64,000 bases of DNA. It comes from an uncultured Eubacteriales bacterium. GTDB lineage: Bacteria > Bacillota > Clostridia > Oscillospirales > Acutalibacteraceae. A program made the position numbers and the translations under genes. Positions within the stretch are counted from its first letter, which is position 1, and the number at the start of each line of letters is the position of its first letter. The stretch is taken from assembly GCA_948527295.1 (NCBI GenBank), contig CAOSWK010000001.1, positions 169,071 through 233,070 on the forward strand. The letters are read 5' to 3'. This document shows, piece by piece, positions 33,670-45,150 of the stretch. The notes under the pieces were generated by a model that was not told where the DNA came from, made no database searches, and saw nothing but the letters and a program-made list of their open reading frames with translations.

Positions 33670-33944
33670 TTTTCTTCCTCAAAGTTAAATGCCAGACCCA
33701 ATGCAAAAAGCAAAATCAGCATGGATTATGAATTTGAAGGCTCTTTGCCTACTTTTATTTCTCAAAGTTAAAGGCCAGGCCCAATGCAAAACGCAGAATC
33801 AGCATGGCTTGTAAGCTTGAAGGTTCTTTTGCCTACTTTTCTTCCTCAAGATTAAGTGCCAGGCCCAATGCAAAACGTAGAATCAGCATGGCTTATGAAC
33901 TTAAAGGTTCTTTTGCCTACTTTTCTTCCTTAAAGAAAAGTAGG
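33670..33944 (-). repeat. Tandem array 3' of tRNA-Arg, ~84-bp units
   Basis: Units start near 33670, 33753 and 33837, with a partial fourth at 33921 that ends at tRNA-Arg. Period is 83-84 bases. On the minus strand each full unit has an ATG followed by MLILRFALGLAFNFE or a close variant: 33889 (18 codons), 33805 (16 codons) and 33722 (runs on into the hydrolase frame). Next to tRNA-Arg the hairpin CTACTTTTCTT / AAGAAAAGTAG could act as a terminator or processing stem. Confidence 0.85.
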
Positions 33945-34021
33945 TGGCCCGCCCGGAGGGATTTGAACCCCCGACCTCCAGAATCGGAATCTGTTGCGCT
34001 ATCCAGCTGCGCTACGAGCGG
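33945..34021 (-). tRNA. tRNA-Arg (CCG)
   Basis: Acceptor CCGCTCG pairs with CGGGCGG (one wobble), discriminator G, encoded CCA. Anticodon loop TTCCGAT gives CCG, reading CGG. T-arm GGGTTCAAATCCC with an extra G-C pair. Confidence 0.95.
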
Positions 34022-34034
34022 AAACTCGAATAAT

Positions 34035-34063
34035 ATTATAGCGCACCCGGCGAAGATTTTCAA
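34035..34063 (-). promoter_or_regulatory. Promoter of tRNA-Arg
   Basis: Minus strand: TTGAAA (34058-34063), 17-base spacer, perfect TATAAT (34035-34040), 13 bases ahead of the tRNA. Confidence 0.8.
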
Positions 34064-34169
34064 GGGCGAAATTGCGAAAAACGCAAAAATCGGCGCCCGG
34101 CTTGATATATAATTTTTTGTGTGCTAAAATAAAATCAGTAAAAATGGTGAAATAGGGGGTCTTTTGGGT

Positions 34170-34904
34170 ATGTCGGGGCATTCGAAGTGGAGCAACATCA
34201 AGAGGAAGAAGGAAAAGACGGACGGTGCGCGGGCGAAGATCTTTACGAAGATAGGCAGGGAGCTGGCTGTTGCGGTAAAAGAAGGTGGCGGGGCCGACCC
34301 GGCGGTTAATTCGAAGCTTAAGGATTGCATCGCGAAGGCGAAGGCCAACAACGTGCCGAACGACAACATAGAGCGGATCATCAAGAAGGCGGCGGGCTCG
34401 ACAGATAGCGAAAAATACGAGGCTATTGTTTATGAAGGGTACGGGCCTAGCGGAGTTGCGGTGATTGTGGAGAGCTTGACGGACAACAGAAACCGAACTG
34501 CTGCGGATTTGCGGCATTATTTTGATAAGTTTGGCGGAAATTTGGGCACGCCGGGCTGTGTGTCGTTTATGTTTGCGAAAAAGGGCGTCATTGTCATTGA
34601 GAAGGCGGGGAAGAGCGAGGACGAAGTTATGGAAGCTGCTTTGGAGGCCGGTGCGTCGGACTTTTTGGCGGATGAGGATATCTTTGAGGTCTACACAGAG
34701 CCCGAGGACTTTAGTGATGTGCGAGAGGCGCTAGAATCAAAGGGGTACGAGTTTGCGTCGGCAGAAGTTGAGATGGTTCCGAGCACGTACAGCAGCATTG
34801 CGGAGGAGGAGAACCGCGCCAAAATGCAGAAGCTGCTGGATGCGCTGGAGGACAACGACGACGTGCAGAACGTGTGGCACAACTGGGAGATGCCGCAAGA
34901 ATAG
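34170..34904 (+). CDS. yebC: YebC/PmpR-family protein
   Basis: A 244-residue member of the YebC/TACO1 family, known as a DNA-binding transcription regulator in some bacteria and as a translation factor easing proline stalls in others. The start [20 protein letters not shown] is diagnostic; [36 protein letters not shown] and [18 protein letters not shown] follow. A TTG lies two codons upstream, but AGGGGG is 10 bases before this ATG. The gene stands alone, convergent with spoIIR. Confidence 0.95.
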   Translation: MSGHSKWSNIKRKKEKTDGARAKIFTKIGRELAVAVKEGGGADPAVNSKLKDCIAKAKANNVPNDNIERIIKKAAGSTDSEKYEAIVYEGYGPSGVAVIVESLTDNRNRTAADLRHYFDKFGGNLGTPGCVSFMFAKKGVIVIEKAGKSEDEVMEAALEAGASDFLADEDIFEVYTEPEDFSDVREALESKGYEFASAEVEMVPSTYSSIAEEENRAKMQKLLDALEDNDDVQNVWHNWEMPQE

Positions 34905-34914
34905 TGGTTTGAGG

Positions 34915-35523
34915 CTAGGTGAGCCAGCTAGAAATGGCGCCTTTAAGCGCGTAGAACCACTCTACGACTTTGAATTTAATTTCGTAATTTTCACTGCTGT
35001 TGATTATCTTTTTTTCTGAATCAGAAAAAACAGAGTCGATGGCGGCGCTATTTTTCGCGCTTCCAAGGCACATCTGCGGAAAAATCACGCACCACCAATT
35101 TTTCCCTTTACCTTCGCCAATTAAGACTCTCAACGCGTCGTAGTGGCCGGCGGGGAGGGTCGTGTTGCCATAGTTTCGAGTCGGGAAGTACATCTTGGTC
35201 ATCTGAACCTTTATTGGATAGCTATAGCCGCGGGTTTGGACTTCTTGCTCGGCGATTTTTCTGATGTTATCGAGGTTTTCGGTGGTAAGACTTTGCGCGG
35301 AGGCCTTACTGGTCGCGGTGTTCAGGAATTCACCAGATTTTTCTATGATTTTGTCCCGAACGTTTAGCTTTAGCGCTTGATCCTCGGCGGCATCGGAGTT
35401 CGCAAGGATATGTAGCCGCAAAACCTTTGTGCTAAGATTTTCGCAATTGTTTGCAAAGCCCGTTAGAGCAAGGATTAGGGTCAATAGAAAGCCCGAGATC
35501 AGCGATTTTTCAATGAGTTTCAT
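34915..35523 (-). CDS. spoIIR: Stage II sporulation protein R
   Basis: A 202-residue exported signalling protein. In sporulating Bacillota the forespore makes SpoIIR, which triggers SpoIIGA to process pro-sigma-E in the mother cell. A signal or anchor (about 8-24) is followed by VLRLHILANSDAAEDQALKLNVRDKI, the diagnostic family segment. YDALRVLIGEGKGKNWWCVIFPQMCL is the second conserved block. This argues for an endospore-forming or recently sporulating lineage. Single gene, convergent with yebC. Confidence 0.93.
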   Translation of the reverse strand: MKLIEKSLISGFLLTLILALTGFANNCENLSTKVLRLHILANSDAAEDQALKLNVRDKIIEKSGEFLNTATSKASAQSLTTENLDNIRKIAEQEVQTRGYSYPIKVQMTKMYFPTRNYGNTTLPAGHYDALRVLIGEGKGKNWWCVIFPQMCLGSAKNSAAIDSVFSDSEKKIINSSENYEIKFKVVEWFYALKGAISSWLT

Positions 35524-35625
35524 GGTTTTAACACCGTCCGTTTTAGATTTTTCGCCATTAGCTGTTAAGATTATGGACAGGCTGACGCGGATTTATTCAC
35601 CGGGCCGAATTTTTGCGGCGCCGAG

Positions 35626-35654
35626 TTGAAAAATCTGAAAATTTGGGGTATAAT
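35626..35654 (+). promoter_or_regulatory. Promoter of dapF-pyrG-dapL
   Basis: TTGAAA (35626-35631), 17-base spacer, perfect TATAAT (35649-35654), 53 bases ahead of dapF. Confidence 0.8.
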
Positions 35655-35706
35655 TTAAATTAATGCGCGACGATCGAGCGGCTTAAAGACTGAAAAATGG
35701 GGCGAT

Positions 35707-38147
<2,441 letters not shown>

Positions 38148-38179
38148 ATCGCGAAAAACTAAGAGGAGATCGGGCTTAA

Positions 38180-39367
38180 ATGAAGATAAATTCGAACTAT
38201 TTGATGCTTAAGGACAGCTATCTTTTTGCGAATATCGCAAAAAAAGCGTCCGAGTTCGCGAAGGCGCATCCGGAGGCGAAGGTGGTTAGCTTAGGGATAG
38301 GCGACGTGACGTTACCGTTGTGTGATGCAGTTGTTAAAGCCATGCAGAGCGCCATTTTGGAGATGGGCAAGAAGGAAACATTCAGGGGCTACGGGCCTTA
38401 TCCGGGGTATGACTTTTTGCGAGAGGCGATAAAAGGTTATTATAGCAGCCGAAATGTCGATTTGGACCTGGATGAGATTTTTGTGAGTGACGGCTCGAAG
38501 AGCGATGTGGCGAACATTTTAGACATTTTTTCGAGCGACAACACGGTGCTGATTCCGGACCCGGTTTACCCCGTGTACGTGGACACGAACGTGATGGCGG
38601 GGCGGCGGATCCACTATGTTAATGCGAATATGGAAAATAATTTTTTGCCGCTGCCCGATGAATCGGTGAAAGCGGACTTGATCTACATCTGCTCGCCCAA
38701 TAATCCGACAGGAGCGGTCTATAATCACGACCAGCTGCGGGTTTGGGTGGACTATGCCTTGAAGAATGGCGCTATAATCTTATTTGATGCCGCATATGAG
38801 GCTTTTATCTCTGATGAAACCTTGCCTCGCAGCATTTTTGAGATAGAAGGTGCCAAGAAGTGCGCCATAGAGCTGTGTTCATTCTCCAAGACGGCGGGAT
38901 TCACCGGCGTGCGCTGCGGATACACCGTTGTGCCGAAAGATTTGGCGGTGGACGGCGCTTCTATAAATAAATTGTGGTTTCGGCGGCAGTCTACCAAGTT
39001 TAATGGTGTTCCTTATGTCATTCAAAGGGGCGCTGCTGCTGTGTTTTCGAAGGATGGCATGGCGCAGATTAAAGAAAATATCGGCTATTATAAGGAGAAC
39101 GCAAGGATCATCGCGGAGGCCTTGCGTGCGAAGGGTGTGCACTTCACCGGAGGCGAGAATTCACCCTACATCTGGCTGAAATGCCCGAATAATATGACTT
39201 CGTGGGAGTTTTTTGATTATCTGCTGGACAATGCGAATATCATCGGCACTCCGGGCGCTGGATTTGGCAAAAACGGCGAGGGATTCTTTAGGATGACGTC
39301 TTTTGGCAACAGAGAGGACATCCAAACGGCGGCAGATCGGCTAAAGAATCTGGATATGATGGCTTGA
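38180..39367 (+). CDS. dapL: LL-diaminopimelate aminotransferase
   Basis: A 395-residue PLP aminotransferase that makes LL-DAP from tetrahydrodipicolinate in one step, bypassing succinylated intermediates. MKINSNYLMLKDSYLFANIAKK is the family N terminus. The PLP lysine lies in CSFSKTAGFTGVRCGYTVVP, and SDGSKSDVANILDIF with CSPNNPTGAVY are further PLP contacts. It follows pyrG by 32 bases and has AAGAGGAG. Together with dapF it gives the complete end of the DapL route to meso-DAP. Confidence 0.95.
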   Translation: MKINSNYLMLKDSYLFANIAKKASEFAKAHPEAKVVSLGIGDVTLPLCDAVVKAMQSAILEMGKKETFRGYGPYPGYDFLREAIKGYYSSRNVDLDLDEIFVSDGSKSDVANILDIFSSDNTVLIPDPVYPVYVDTNVMAGRRIHYVNANMENNFLPLPDESVKADLIYICSPNNPTGAVYNHDQLRVWVDYALKNGAIILFDAAYEAFISDETLPRSIFEIEGAKKCAIELCSFSKTAGFTGVRCGYTVVPKDLAVDGASINKLWFRRQSTKFNGVPYVIQRGAAAVFSKDGMAQIKENIGYYKENARIIAEALRAKGVHFTGGENSPYIWLKCPNNMTSWEFFDYLLDNANIIGTPGAGFGKNGEGFFRMTSFGNREDIQTAADRLKNLDMMA

Positions 39368-39427
39368 TTGGGCATTAATGCTGATAAAATCAGAGTTAAT
39401 CGCTGTAAAATGGCTGTCAGATGGGGC

Positions 39428-39799
39428 TTATGTAGCCTCTTTTATGGTGTAATTGTTGAAAAGACCAAAACTTATGGATAGGGCTTCGTCGACAAGGCGC
39501 ATTGCAAAGGCGTCGAGACAGCCCATTTTTTCTTTCAACCGCTTCTTATCAAGAGTTCGAACCTGTTCCAAAAGCACGACCGAATCTTTAGAAAGGCCGC
39601 AGCCATGGGCATCGAGCTGTATGTGAGTTGGCAGATCCGACTTGGAATGCTGACTCGTGATGGCCGCCGCAATCACAGTGGGGCTGAATTTGTTGCCAAC
39701 GTCATTTTGAATGATCAGAACAGGGCGCATCCCGCCTTGCTCGGAGCCAATAACCGGGCTCAAATCGGCATAAAATATATCACCGCGTTTAATAGTCAA
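39428..39799 (-). CDS. ndoA: MazF/EndoA-type mRNA interferase
   Basis: A 123-residue PemK/MazF-fold endoribonuclease. [20 protein letters not shown] followed by [11 protein letters not shown] is the family core; the Arg and Thr used in catalysis lie in GMRP and [21 protein letters not shown] is the conserved third block. The start is probably TTG after GCGGAG. No antitoxin gene of the usual MazE type is visible directly upstream (39800-40039 has no fitting frame), so it is an orphan or its partner is elsewhere. In Bacillus the orthologue sits behind alr and ndoAI. Confidence 0.9.
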   Translation of the reverse strand: MTIKRGDIFYADLSPVIGSEQGGMRPVLIIQNDVGNKFSPTVIAAAITSQHSKSDLPTHIQLDAHGCGLSKDSVVLLEQVRTLDKKRLKEKMGCLDAFAMRLVDEALSISFGLFNNYTIKEAT

Positions 39800-40039
39800 T
39801 GTTGTTCACGCTCCGCAAATTTTAATTTGAGTAGGGCGAATGGCCCGACAAGAGTATTGTTGCCGGATTTCGGTAAAAATAAACATCGAAGAAAAATAAA
39901 CTTGTCGTTACATAATATTAGATTTGGCGCGGATGTGACAAAAAAAGACTCTTGAAATCGTGATTACAAAAGCCTTCGTGCAGGTTATATGATTTTTATT
40001 TATGAATAGATCTCAGGTATAATCGAAGCGAAGAGGGTT

Positions 40040-40882
40040 TTAAATCGGATAAACCGCAATACCAGCCATATCTGGACCGGTGTGAACGCCCAAAACGGCG
40101 GTAACAGGGTTAATCTCGCAGGACTTAACCTTGCAACACTTTTTAATTTCGGCCTTTATCCGCTCGGCAAGCTCCTTGTTAGAGGAGTAAGTCAGCGAAA
40201 TGGCGACCTCGACGTTAGCAAACCGGCTCTTAACCTCAGCAACGAGGGCCTCCAGCGCGCGATTAAAGCCGATGGTCTTAGACGCGGTCTCATAAACACC
40301 GTCGTCGTTGACCTTGATTATCGGGCACAGCTTAAGAAGACTCCCCACCGTGCCAGCGACCTTCCCGATTCTGCCGCCTTTTATGAGGTATGTAAGGTCG
40401 CGAACGCAGAACATAGCGACCATTTTATTGCGAATCTCAGAAAGCCGCGCGAAAATCTCCTGAATGTTGTCGGTTGTCTTCAGAGCGGCAATCGCAGCCC
40501 AAATGAGCATATTCTGGGCGCAAGACAGGGTTTTAGAGTCGAAGCAGTGAATGTTAAGCCCGTCATATTCGCTAGCAATCAATCGGACGGCGTTAAAAGT
40601 GCCCGACAAACCTGAAGAAATGCCGATATAAATCACGTCGGTGTAGCCCTCATCGCGAGCACTGTCGAAAGCAGCAATGATGTCGTCGCGGTACGGTAGC
40701 GAGGATTTGGGAATTTCGGCCTCCAGCATGGGGTAAATCTCGTCGCAAGAAATATCGACCCCATCGCGAAACTCCTTATCCGAAAAGCAAATCCGCAGCG
40801 GAATCACCTTCACGTTGTGCTTTTTCGCAAACTTAGCAGAGAAATCCCCAGCAGAATCAGTAATTATCGCAATTTTTTTCAT
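40040..40882 (-). CDS. DegV-family fatty-acid-binding protein
   Basis: A 280-residue DegV/FakB-type protein that holds a fatty acid for phosphorylation by FakA. The start KKIAIITDSAGDFSAKFAK and the IGISSGLSGTFNA and LKGGRIGKVAGTVGSLLKLCPI-like blocks (here YLIKGGRIGKVAGTVGSLLK) are conserved. IAVYPI is the usual type of ending. The open frame includes four extra codons (MEDT), but TTTGGAGG precedes this ATG ideally. Single gene between mazF and dusB. Confidence 0.92.
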   Translation of the reverse strand: MKKIAIITDSAGDFSAKFAKKHNVKVIPLRICFSDKEFRDGVDISCDEIYPMLEAEIPKSSLPYRDDIIAAFDSARDEGYTDVIYIGISSGLSGTFNAVRLIASEYDGLNIHCFDSKTLSCAQNMLIWAAIAALKTTDNIQEIFARLSEIRNKMVAMFCVRDLTYLIKGGRIGKVAGTVGSLLKLCPIIKVNDDGVYETASKTIGFNRALEALVAEVKSRFANVEVAISLTYSSNKELAERIKAEIKKCCKVKSCEINPVTAVLGVHTGPDMAGIAVYPI

Positions 40883-40927
40883 AGTATCCTCCAAACAAAA
40901 ATTAAGATTAAAATTTAAGCAAATGCT

Positions 40928-41917
40928 TTAACAAATGGCGGCATTCCGGCAAGCGTGCAAAATTTCATCCGCAAGAGCCTCAACATCGCGCAGACACGCA
41001 ACCCGCGAGGCTTTGTCCCTAAAGGCCGCCGCAAAGGGAATCCCCCGTATATAAGAAATAATATGCCGCCGAGCCCTCATTATACCAAAGGTTTCGCCCT
41101 CGTTGTTGCAAATGGAGCCCACGTGAGAGAGCATCACCCGCAGTTTTTCTTCAATGGATGGCGGAGTGTAAGGGTGATTGCCCGGATCCAAAAAATGATT
41201 AATCTCTGCGAACACCCAAGGATTGCCCAAAGCAGCGCGGCCGACCATGACCATGTCGCATCCCGTGCGGTTTAGCATGTTGTAGGCATCCCGACCGCAA
41301 GTAATGTCGCCATTTCCGATAACCGGGACGCTAACAGAATTCTTGACTTTTGCGATGATATCGAGATCCACACCCGGACGAAACATCTGTTCGCGCGTCC
41401 TGCCGTGAATAATGATAGCGTCAGCACCAGAACTTTCGCAGATTTTAGCCACCAAGGGCGCATTCACAGTAGCAGAATCCCAGCCCTTTCGGATCTTCAC
41501 CGTAACAGGAATATCAACAACTCGCTTAACAGCCGCAACAATTCTGCCACAAAGATCCGGTGACTTCATTAAAATGGCGCCACCACCGCTTTTATTGACC
41601 TTGGGAGCCGGACAACCAAAGTTTATATCGATGATATCGGGCTTGTACTTTAGCGCAAGGGTCGCCGCGTTGGCCATTATATCGGGGTCATCGCCAAAAA
41701 TCTGGATAGCGCAGGGGTGCTCGCTGCGAGAAATCTTCAAAAGATTAATCGTCTTATCGTTAAAAAACGAGATACCACGGGCGCTAACCATCTCACTAAC
41801 AACATAACTGGCGCCAAATCGTATACAAAGCTCTCTAAAAGCTCTGTCGGCAACGCCCGCCATGGGCGCGAGGGCAGCGGGCCCGCCAATACTAACATTG
41901 CCAATCTTCAAACGCAT
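40928..41917 (-). CDS. dusB: tRNA-dihydrouridine synthase (DusB type)
   Basis: A 329-residue flavoenzyme that reduces specific uridines in the tRNA D-loop. PAALAPMAGVADRAFRELCI is the FMN-binding start; IDINFGCPAPKVNKSGGGAIL contains the catalytic Cys; IIHGRTREQMF and VIGNGDI are further family blocks. Length fits DusB. The ATG lies close to its GGGGA site, and the TTG two codons later is better spaced, so either could be used. Confidence 0.94.
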   Translation of the reverse strand: MRLKIGNVSIGGPAALAPMAGVADRAFRELCIRFGASYVVSEMVSARGISFFNDKTINLLKISRSEHPCAIQIFGDDPDIMANAATLALKYKPDIIDINFGCPAPKVNKSGGGAILMKSPDLCGRIVAAVKRVVDIPVTVKIRKGWDSATVNAPLVAKICESSGADAIIIHGRTREQMFRPGVDLDIIAKVKNSVSVPVIGNGDITCGRDAYNMLNRTGCDMVMVGRAALGNPWVFAEINHFLDPGNHPYTPPSIEEKLRVMLSHVGSICNNEGETFGIMRARRHIISYIRGIPFAAAFRDKASRVACLRDVEALADEILHACRNAAIC

Positions 41918-42023
41918 TCCCCTTCACCAAACTGGACTCCTAACAGTTTACCACATTTTCAAAAATAAGTCTACGCCGAAAAAACGGGCGCGAATCCGGG
42001 CTGAATTATTTGCGCGAATGTGG

Positions 42024-42029
42024 TATAAT
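42024..42029 (+). promoter_or_regulatory. Extended -10 promoter ahead of polA
   Basis: TATAAT preceded by TGG (extended -10). No good -35 is seen. It is 35 bases before the polA start. Confidence 0.55.
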
Positions 42030-42064
42030 GGAGGCAGACGACGAGTGACGGGGGAGTGGTGCGC

Positions 42065-44674
42065 GTGAGGCTGCTGGTTTTGGACGGCAACAGCATATTT
42101 AATCGGGCGTTTTACGGGATAAAGCTGCTGACGACGAAAAAGGGATTCTACACAAACGCGATATATGGCTTTTTGACGATGCTGAACAAGCTTAAGGAAG
42201 AGACGAATCCAGACGCCATCGCAATAGCTTTTGACATGAAGGCGCCAACATTCCGCCACAACAGCTACAAAGGGTATAAGGCGAACAGAAAGGGCATGCC
42301 GCCGGAGCTCGCGGTGCAGTTTCCGGTGTTAAAAGAGCTGCTTGCCGATATGGGCTACAAGTTGGTCGAGAAAGAGGGCTACGAGGCCGATGACATCTTG
42401 GGAACGCTAGCGTCTGCGTGTGAGAAATCCGGCCAGGAGTGCATTATAGCGACCGGAGACAGAGATAGCCTGCAGCTGGTGGGGCCTCACGTGACGGTGA
42501 GGATAGCCGCGACCAAATTTGGCCGGCCAGACGTGACGTTATATGACGAAGCCAAGATTAAAGAGCTTTACGGCGTGAAACCGGCTCAGTTGATCGATAT
42601 AAAGGCGATTCAGGGGGACGCTTCGGACAACATTCCCGGAGTTGCTGGGATTGGCGAAAAGGGCGCTGGTGAATTAATCAGGAAATTCGGGTCGCTTGAG
42701 AATTTGTACGCGAACATAGACTCGGCAGAGATTAAAGAAGGCACGCGAAAAAAGCTGGTAGGATCGAAGGAGTCGGCGTTTTTGAGCAAATTTTTAGGGA
42801 CGATTGTGAAAGACGTGCCGATAGACCTATCGCTTGAAGGCTACGTTCCGCAAGAAATGGACAAGCTTAAGGTGGCCAGAACGCTGACGGATCTGGAGAT
42901 GTTCTCGCTCCTAAAGAAGATGGGCCTAGAAGCGGCGGGATTAGTAGCAGGTGAAAAATCTGAGAAGCCAGTAGAAGAATTGAGATTTGAAGTTGTTTTA
43001 GATGAGAGCATCGCGAATTTGGAGAAAGTCGTTAAACATCAGAAAAGCCTAGATTTTTTGCTGAGATATCAAGGCGAAAAGGCCGACTGTATGGGGTTTT
43101 GCGCGGATGGAAAAGTCTATATTTTGCGCGATTTAAACAAATATGAGGGCTGGATTGCAGCTGTGATGCGGGATGAGCGACTCCCCAAGAGGACCTACGA
43201 TGTGAAGGCAGTTTACGAAGCGCTGCAGCCGCGCGGGGTGAGTGTGGAAAACGTGAAGATGGATGTGCTGCTGGGCGCGTATTTGCTGAATCCGTCGGGG
43301 AAGAATTACGGCTTAGAGGCGTTGGTGGCAGAGTATAAGGTAAAACGGGCGCAGGCACAGGGTTCTGACGATGAATATTTGCAGTTTGCCCAGAACGTAG
43401 CGGAATTTAGCGGTTTATACGATGAAATATCTCGGGAGATTGAGAAAAACGCGCAGAAAAGGTTGCTGGAGGAGATAGAATTACCGCTGGCCGGGGTTTT
43501 GGCAGACATGGAAACAACTGGATTTTTGATAGACGCAGAGGGCATCCGGGCGTACGGAGAGGCATTAACGCTGGAACTTCAAGAAATTCAGGCCGAAATA
43601 TACCGGCAGGTCGGCAGGAAATTCAACATAAACTCACCAAAACAGCTAGGAGTCGTGCTTTTTGAAGAGTTGGAGCTGCCAAAGGGGAAGAAAACAAAAA
43701 GCGGATATTCAACGAGCGCCGAGGTCTTGGAGAGTATTCGAGGCTTCCACCCCGTTGTAGAGCTGATTTTGCAGTATAGGGGGATCGCAAAGCTAAAGAG
43801 CACGTACTGCGACGGACTTTTAAAGGTTGTGGGGCCCGATGGTAGGGTGCATTCGCGGTTTAACCAAGTGGAGACGCGCACCGGGCGGATAAGCTCGCTG
43901 GAGCCGAATTTGCAGAACATCCCGGTACGGACCGAACGGGGCAAGGAGTTGCGGCGATTTTTTTACGCGAAGGCAGGCTGTGTGCTGGTTGACGCGGATT
44001 ATTCTCAAATAGAGCTACGAATATTGGCACATCTGGCAGACGACCGGGCGATGATCGACGCATTCAAGCACGATTTGGACATCCACACCATAACCGCGTC
44101 GCAGGTCTTCGGGATCCCAGAGGGCATGGTCACGCCGCTAATGCGAAGCCGCGCAAAGGCCGTCAACTTTGGGATTGTGTACGGAATAAGCGCGTTCTCG
44201 CTGGCCAAGGACATAGGCGTGCTGCGCAAGGACGCTCAGACGTACATCGACAGCTACCTGGCGCACTACGCCGGGGTGAGGGAGTACATGCGCGCGACGA
44301 TCGAGGCGGCGAAAAGGGACAAGTTCGTGGAGACAATCTTCGGCAGAAAGCGGTATTTGCCCGAGATCGCGTCGTCTAATTTTAACCTGCGGTCTTTTGG
44401 CGAGCGGGTTGCCCGGAACATGCCGATCCAGGGCTCCGCGGCGGACATCATAAAAATCGCGATGATCAACGTAAGCCGAAAGCTGAAAGAGCGCAATTTG
44501 ACGGCGAAATTGATCTTGCAAGTGCACGACGAGCTGATTGTGGAGGCGCCGGAGGCGGAAGCTTCGGAAGTTGCCGGGCTTTTAAAGGCAGAGATGGAGG
44601 GTGCGGCAACGCTGAAAGTCCCGCTGGTGGCCGAAGCTAACATTGGCAAAACGTGGTACGACGCGAAGCAATGA
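42065..44674 (+). CDS. polA: DNA polymerase I
   Basis: An 869-residue repair and Okazaki-fragment polymerase. The 5'-3' nuclease domain (about 1-290) starts LLVLDGNSIFNRAFYG and has GYEADDILGTLA and DASDNIPG-like residues. The middle 3'-5' exonuclease-like domain (about 310-480) lacks the usual D-x-E first motif (LDFLLRYQ), so proofreading is probably absent, as in Bacillus and Thermus. The polymerase domain has motif A DADYSQIELRILAH, the O-helix RSRAKAVNFGIVYGIS and motif C QVHDELIVEAP. The GTG at 42065 has GGGGGAG 8 bases ahead. It is followed closely by a phosphatase gene. Confidence 0.96.
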   Translation: MRLLVLDGNSIFNRAFYGIKLLTTKKGFYTNAIYGFLTMLNKLKEETNPDAIAIAFDMKAPTFRHNSYKGYKANRKGMPPELAVQFPVLKELLADMGYKLVEKEGYEADDILGTLASACEKSGQECIIATGDRDSLQLVGPHVTVRIAATKFGRPDVTLYDEAKIKELYGVKPAQLIDIKAIQGDASDNIPGVAGIGEKGAGELIRKFGSLENLYANIDSAEIKEGTRKKLVGSKESAFLSKFLGTIVKDVPIDLSLEGYVPQEMDKLKVARTLTDLEMFSLLKKMGLEAAGLVAGEKSEKPVEELRFEVVLDESIANLEKVVKHQKSLDFLLRYQGEKADCMGFCADGKVYILRDLNKYEGWIAAVMRDERLPKRTYDVKAVYEALQPRGVSVENVKMDVLLGAYLLNPSGKNYGLEALVAEYKVKRAQAQGSDDEYLQFAQNVAEFSGLYDEISREIEKNAQKRLLEEIELPLAGVLADMETTGFLIDAEGIRAYGEALTLELQEIQAEIYRQVGRKFNINSPKQLGVVLFEELELPKGKKTKSGYSTSAEVLESIRGFHPVVELILQYRGIAKLKSTYCDGLLKVVGPDGRVHSRFNQVETRTGRISSLEPNLQNIPVRTERGKELRRFFYAKAGCVLVDADYSQIELRILAHLADDRAMIDAFKHDLDIHTITASQVFGIPEGMVTPLMRSRAKAVNFGIVYGISAFSLAKDIGVLRKDAQTYIDSYLAHYAGVREYMRATIEAAKRDKFVETIFGRKRYLPEIASSNFNLRSFGERVARNMPIQGSAADIIKIAMINVSRKLKERNLTAKLILQVHDELIVEAPEAEASEVAGLLKAEMEGAATLKVPLVAEANIGKTWYDAKQ

Positions 44675-44703
44675 GAAATAAGCGAGGGAGGAGCAAGACA
44701 AAC

Positions 44704-45150
44704 TTGAATATACTGTTTGTTTGTACGGGAAACACTTGTAGAAGCCCGATGGCTGCTGGGATTTTCAATAAAATCATGGCAGAAAAAAAGTTGAGCAAGA
44801 TAAGTGCTCAAAGTGCCGGAATAGCGGCGGATAACGTTTCTGGGGCGACGGAAAACGCGATTATAGCCTGCGAGAAGATAAATGTGGATCTGAGATCGCA
44901 CGTTTCGCGCAGTATTTTTGACGTTAACCCGAATGATATCGATAAGTTTGTTGTAATGACGCAGATTCAGCGCGAATTTTTGGTTAATTTGGGGATAGAC
45001 AGTGAGAAAATCTCTGTGCTGGGTGACGAAATCCCCGATCCATTCGGAGGCGACTTGAAGGTATATGAGAATTGCCGCGACAGAATCGAAGAAGCGGTAA
45101 AAGATCTGATTAAAACGTGGCGCTTGGTGGAGAAAGATGCGAAACTTTGA
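44704..45150 (+). CDS. Low-molecular-weight protein arginine/tyrosine phosphatase
   Basis: A 148-residue phosphatase of the LMW-PTP family, which in Gram-positive bacteria includes YwlE (protein-arginine phosphatase) and tyrosine phosphatases. The P-loop is ILFVCTGNTCRSPMAAG; the general-acid Asp lies in DEIPDPFGGDLKVYENC. Thr in CTGNTCRS is the YwlE-like residue that favours phosphoarginine, but this is inference. I chose TTG at 44704 because GGGAGGAG is 10 bases ahead and the product then starts LNILFVCTGN; an upstream ATG at 44671 overlaps polA and lacks a ribosome site. It overlaps rimI by 14 bases. Confidence 0.85.
   Translation: MNILFVCTGNTCRSPMAAGIFNKIMAEKKLSKISAQSAGIAADNVSGATENAIIACEKINVDLRSHVSRSIFDVNPNDIDKFVVMTQIQREFLVNLGIDSEKISVLGDEIPDPFGGDLKVYENCRDRIEEAVKDLIKTWRLVEKDAKL

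Noticed and set aside
33633..33722. 30-codon N-terminal extension of the lipoprotein hydrolase
   Set aside because: It lies within the tandem repeat unit; the GTG at 33632 gives a normal signal peptide with lipobox.
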